From NCBI GenBank assembly GCA_944472155.2, contig OX235273.1, positions 82,206,793-82,270,792 of the forward strand: DNA of 64,000 nt. The letters are read 5' to 3'. Below, one piece after another: positions 59,471-64,000 of the stretch. The notes beneath the pieces are model-generated. The model saw nothing but the letters and a program-made list of their open reading frames with translations. It was not told where the DNA came from and did no database searches. Origin of the DNA: Trichobilharzia szidati (lineage: Eukaryota > Platyhelminthes > Trematoda > Strigeidida > Schistosomatidae). A program made the position numbers and the translations under genes. The first letter of the stretch is position 1, and the number at the start of each line of letters is the position of its first letter.

Positions 59471-60470
59471 TTACCAAGGCAGGTTTAAGGTGATAACAAA
59501 TAATTTTTGGACACATATGACAGGTTTAAGTCTTTTTATGGCTAAGGCTTCAATGAATTTAAGTATGTGGCCCAACCTTGTTTTATATATCGGCTTAAAG
59601 GCATTGTTGAAATCAACCTTATGACCCGTCTCTATAATATGCTTCGCTATAGATGATGTTGGACATCTATTTCCGGGTTCAATTGTGTCTGGCGATTTCA
59701 TTTGTTGTTGCAGCCACTTTGGAATGTGTTCTGTAGCCCTAACCTGCAGAGACCGATGGATCTTGCCTATTTACGTCTCTCCACACATACATGTAAATTG
59801 ATAAACACAGTGGGATGTGACACTATCGTTCGGATAATGTCAGGGTTTACAGAACAACATAGTTCTCGTTTTCTCTATGAAGATAAGTTTAGGTGCATAA
59901 TAGGTTCTATTAATTGCTGCCCTGAGTCTTTGTCTAGTGACTAGACTTTGTTGATCACCTCTAGACGGCAAAGCGTTTGTAAACATCCTTTTTGGGAGCT
60001 GATTGGACTGGTAAAGCTCTATGGTTGACACTTTCGTAACGTCTAATAAATCTCAGTGGGTAATTGTTATCTAACAATATTTCAGTGAGTTGTTGTCTTT
60101 CTTCTTCAATTGTATCGGCAGTACATATACGGTGAATGCGCTTGAACAAACATTTAACCAACGCCTTCTTATACTGTAGTGGACAGAAACTATGATAATT
60201 TAGGTACTATCCCGTCCATGTGGACTTTCTGTAGACAGATCGTTTTACTGACCCATCTTCTCGGCGGGTTATTAGTACATCTAAAAATGGCAGGCATCCA
60301 TTATTCTCTTTAACGTATGTTAGTGATATACTGTTTTGTGCTCTATTGATCCGGTTCAGGATTTCTATGGCGTCTGTTGGTTTATCACAAATGACTATTA
60401 TGTCATCTACATATCTTTTATAAAAATAAACTTTTCCAATTTCTTTCTCCACTAGGTTGTCGAAATTCAT
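59471..60470 (-). pseudogene. Penelope-like element relic, family P3 (RT end, connector, GIY-YIG)
   Basis: On the reverse strand: RT with FYKRYVDDIIVIC (YVDD) and FLDVLITRREDGSV (60207-60470), connector YKKALVKCLFKRIHRI (about 59961-60180), a damaged GIY-YIG start (CVYQFTCMCGET, stop, IGKIHRSLQVRATEH), and the end FIEALAIKRLKPVICVQKLF. Penelope-like elements pair a telomerase-related RT with this endonuclease. Stops near 60205, 59840 and 59780 and loss of the RT N-terminal part make it dead. About 400 bp downstream, to 59050, may be its 3' untranslated region. Confidence 0.82.
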
Positions 60471-60804
60471 AAAGGGAACTAATTGCTTTACACTTTTATT
60501 TCTCTATTTAACTGCTCAAGAAATATTAAAGAATAAGAACCATCAAATGTTATTGACAAAAGGCTCAGGAAATTTATATGATGCATGCAAGCCCTCATTC
60601 TTAATTGGTTATATAACTCCAAGTTATTTTTTTGTTGTTTTTGGCAATCCCAGTTAGCTTAGATGAGTTCTTAAGCTGTCGACATTATTATGAAGCTGCA
60701 TTTATTCCTTTCTGGGAATAAATTGTCCACATCATACCAAAGCAGTAATTAAACAAAGTTTTTTTTCCTAAAACACTTCTGTAAAGCAGAATTAAATGTC
60801 CAAG

Positions 60805-60808
<4 letters not shown>

Positions 60809-60851
<43 letters not shown>
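60809..60851. repeat. (TA)n microsatellite
   Basis: About 21 AT dinucleotides in a row. A similar run lies at 32887-32932. Confidence 0.95.
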
Positions 60852-60856
<5 letters not shown>

Positions 60857-61150
60857 AGTGGCGATCATGAATAAGAGAAAAAACAAAATGATCCATTTTT
60901 TTCTCATACAAATCAATAATTGTTGATTTTAACGAAAGCAATTTCATTGAGGATTCATACAAATATTTGCGAAAAACAATATATGTGAGAAAATAAACAC
61001 AGCATGCACCTGTACTTGAGTGCATATGTAAAGCTTGTCAATATTCATTGAATTTCACTTCTGGAGGGAATATTTTAGTTCAAATTGGTTTATTATGTAA
61101 ACATAGTAGAACTGACGATTTCGAAAATATAAATGCGTAAGAAAAGGACA

Positions 61151-61307
61151 AGAAGTTCAGCAAAGATATCTTTTCGTCGATTTCATTCTTAAAAGCTGTA
61201 TATATGTAATTAAATAATAATAGTATCGATGTAAACTTATGCATATCAATGCGATTGTACAGCTTTTGAGAATGAAATCGCTGAAAAGAGATCTTTGCTG
61301 AACTTCT
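61151..61307. repeat. Hairpin-forming inverted repeat
   Basis: Arms 61151-61200 and 61258-61307 pair over 50 bases with about five mismatches, separated by a 57-base AT-rich loop. It resembles a small foldback element or a hairpin RNA precursor; neither can be decided here. Confidence 0.8.
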
Positions 61308-61399
61308 TATTCTATTCTGTCTAATATCCTGGTGGGTATTTTCCACTAATTGTACAAATGCGTAAACGTATATATTACTGATCGTCTGAGATGTGTACT

Positions 61400-61945
61400 T
61401 TAATGCAACTCATATCAACCAGTGGTGCTTGCTGGCTGGATAGACGTGATCTAAGCACCATTTTGGAAATCTTCCGCACTCAGCATAAGGAACAAGATTC
61501 GGATTTTCAACACTGATGTGAAGTCAGTCAGTCAGTTCTTCTATACGGGTTGCAGGCTTTCATCAACAGCTGCCCTCATCTCCGGCTTCATACTGAAGAT
61601 CAAATGACCAGAAAGAATAAACAACAAGAAACTATTGGAACGAACCAACCAAGAACCGACTGCTCAACAAATATGCAGAAGAAAATGTATATGGATTGGG
61701 TATGCGTTGAGGAGGCCGTCGAATGACATAGCGCGCAATGCAGGCCATCGCTCGAGTGGAATCCTATTGGGAAGCGACCAGTGGGTGGTCGGTGCGAGAG
61801 TGATATGTAGGAGATCGTGTGAGGAAGAGATTAGAGAGTTTGGGCGATCGTGGACCCATCTGATGAGGATGGCAGAAAACAGAACAAAGTGGAGATGTGT
61901 TGTTGAAGCGGTGTGTTCCAATCGGAACGCAAGGGAATAATAGCA
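61400..61945 (+). mobile_element. RTE-like LINE, 3' end fragment
   Basis: Broken pol C-terminus (NQEPTAQQICRRKCIWIGYA, LRRPSNDIARNAGHRSSG) then the tail with GTTCCAATCGGAACGC and AAGGGAATAATAGCAATAA. Confidence 0.75.
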
Positions 61946-64000
61946 ATAAGCACCAGAGGGCTGTTTCTCTCGTTTGGCGCCGAATTTACCAGTGGTGTAT
62001 TCAGTATGACTCAGTGCGGAGAGCTGAATCGGCTCAAACCACCCTATTTCCGGTTACCTACTTTGTCGAACTGGTCAAACAGTAAATCAAAATGGCGCTT
62101 TATGAATTAATCCCCAATTTGGAATTTGCACCTTTCGAATAGGTGAAACTTCACCAAGGTTTCTTTTGGAAACCAAACTGTTCAGACCACAGTATGTGAT
62201 CTTTTTGATACAATAAGCGGTAATCAAGAAAGCAAGGCTAAATGCGTAAAACTACATACTAATGGTTAATCGAGACGATTACTTGCATACCACTGATATC
62301 AATCAATATTGCTGGCTAGCCAGATCGAAGTGATTTAAACATCGGACGGCCATTTCTCGATCAATCAGTTGTTTCATCCTTTTCGAACTGTGTAAATCGC
62401 AAATTGAAAAATGATTTCTGCATTGTCAATTTGAACTCAAAGGCAATTTAGCAAGTGCTTTCTGTATTGCCTTATTCAGAGAAGCGGATTTTCAAGAACT
62501 ACATTCAACTAATTTAGGTCAGTAAATGAGTTGAGTGCATTTTAAACTGGATTTACCGATTATTGTTTGTGTCAAATATGATTTAAATTATTAACGTAAC
62601 AGTTATTGTCCAATTAGTGAATAAGAAATAATGGGCTTATTAAATTCATATTTGTTAGGTTATATTTTCAATCATATCATCGAGTAATAATAGTAATATT
62701 AATGATTTTTTGTTGTACTTGATTACTAATTAATTTTTATGCTTCATATTTCCTTTTTAATTGTGAAAGAAAACAACAATTAAACTTTGTTTATTTACAG
62801 ATTATACTTTTTCGTGTTTATTGCAGCGGAATATCCGAATTGTGTAGAGAAAAAGGAATATTCTAGTTAAAGGAAACATGTTTATGTAATGATTGCCCCA
62901 AAAATATTAATTTATAATTGTAGGACATTTATGTTGATTCATTCTGACAATGCAAAACAACGATATCACTGATTACTTGGACTAACGGTAATAGGTAACC
63001 TCTAGTTCCCATGAGAAAACACATCAGAAGGATAACCGAATCCTGGATTTTAGAATTATCTAAGTATTGATCAGAACCTTTGATTTTAAGCATAGTTGCT
63101 AAGGATACATTTGAAATGGAGATTGTTCCCCGGTGTAACATTTTTTTAAACACACCGCTAAACTAATACCTACGCCAGTTGACTGTGAGGACAGTGGCTC
63201 GAATATCATCGGAAGCTTTGTCCTGAATTAAATAGAGTTAGGAATCACTGGTTCGTGTGTTATGTAATTTAAACTACCGCATACAAGAGAAGGAGAAAGT
63301 GTTTCGTAAGTCGACTGAAAAATTTATAGTTTCATGCAGACAGATGTTCTATTTATGACTGTGATTTGCACTCTAAAAAGCTTCAGGTTATCAATAACTT
63401 CTGAATTCTTAGGTGTTAGCATGGACAAGCTTATCTCTTAGCTATGAAGTCATGTATGTTATGCATGCATTGACATGACAGCCTTAATGGGCAGTTTTGA
63501 TTCGCTTACTCATGACTTTATTTTTTGAGGTCATATAGCCAATTAATTTATGGCTTAAATTTCTGAGGATTTGTAAGTATAACATATCATGTATTTTTTC
63601 TAATAAATGTTGTTGTGGTTATTGTCGTTGAGGTTTTCGTTTTTCCTGTCTGACCTTTGTGTCTACCTCAGTGTGTCAGATAATTTCAGTTTATCAGTTG
63701 GTTGTAATATTATATTCTGGAGATGAATTCTAGTTAGTTTAAGTGACACACAACCCAGTGTCATTCCTTCACAACATTAAATAGTGAGTAACTGATCAGG
63801 ATGGCAACATGAATCTATTGTATCATTGCTACAAGACTTGATATGATTATGAGCAATAATTTGTGCTCGAAACGTCATCAGTTAATATAACTGTACAATA
63901 CTGTGTGATTTATCAAAATAAAATCATATCCATAATGGAACCAAGGAAAGTGTCTAGACTTATCAGTCTCACAGCCAGATGTCACCAGTAACTTTAATTA
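61946..64000. other. Gene-free stretch
   Basis: No protein family is recognisable. Near 63865-63900 GCTCGAAACGTC resembles one half of a hammerhead as seen in some retroelements, but the other half does not fit. Confidence 0.4.

Noticed and set aside
63860..63905. Second type of hammerhead ribozyme (retroelement type)
   Set aside because: GAGC...GCTCGAAACGTC fits stem II and GAAA, but the CUGANGA box has two mismatches and stem I does not pair well.
1..64000. CRISPR array, operons or bacterial features
   Set aside because: No regularly spaced repeats or prokaryotic gene organisation; the content is eukaryotic transposons.

Overview
The window reads as nuclear DNA of a blood fluke (Schistosoma; species not decidable by eye). 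The evidence is AT-rich DNA, Smα-like SINEs carrying a hammerhead ribozyme motif, a CsRn1-type Gypsy element with the trematode-typical CHCC Gag box and a tRNA-Trp-like primer site, Penelope-like relics and RTE-like LINE tails. I see no ordinary intron-containing host gene with confidence. Almost everything recognisable is transposon-derived.

Layout. (1) 1-2960: an uninterrupted reading frame, open at the left edge, joins α-spectrin repeats to the catalytic part of dipeptidyl peptidase III and then, in frame, to the C-terminal domain of a BEL/Pao integrase. It stops six bases inside a 312-bp LTR. Two host mRNAs appear to have been captured, without introns, inside a BEL/Pao retrotransposon. 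Both recognisable DPP III zinc-site ligands are changed, yet the frame is open. (2) 2961-4953: 3' half of a Gypsy element (RNase H, integrase, LTR) into which the BEL element inserted. (3) 4954-7345: no gene seen. (4) 7346-27691: an old Gypsy relic invaded by a second Gypsy element ('element 1', 188-bp LTRs). It is now a large inverted duplication: one unit on the left, two tandem LTR-sharing units on the right, and a palindrome centre near 13223. All units share the same stops and frameshifts, so they multiplied as DNA. A 5.2-kb CsRn1-like element with indistinguishable LTRs and an open 1304-codon Gag-Pol lies inside the inner right unit. (5) 28895-32290: a decayed second CsRn1-like pol with a solo LTR in its protease. 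(6) 33296-35325: further solo LTRs. (7) 35.7-64 kb: mostly non-coding DNA filled with tRNA-derived SINEs, LINE 3' ends, three kinds of Penelope-like relic, a hairpin repeat and (TA)n tracts.

The pieces relate as nested layers. Older Gypsy relics are targets, element 1 went into one of them, DNA-level inverted and tandem duplication followed, and the CsRn1-like element came last. In the right half, a SINE family shares its 3' tail with the RTE-like LINEs, suggesting borrowed machinery. A Penelope repeat occurs once empty and once holding a solo LTR, which gives a built-in before/after comparison.
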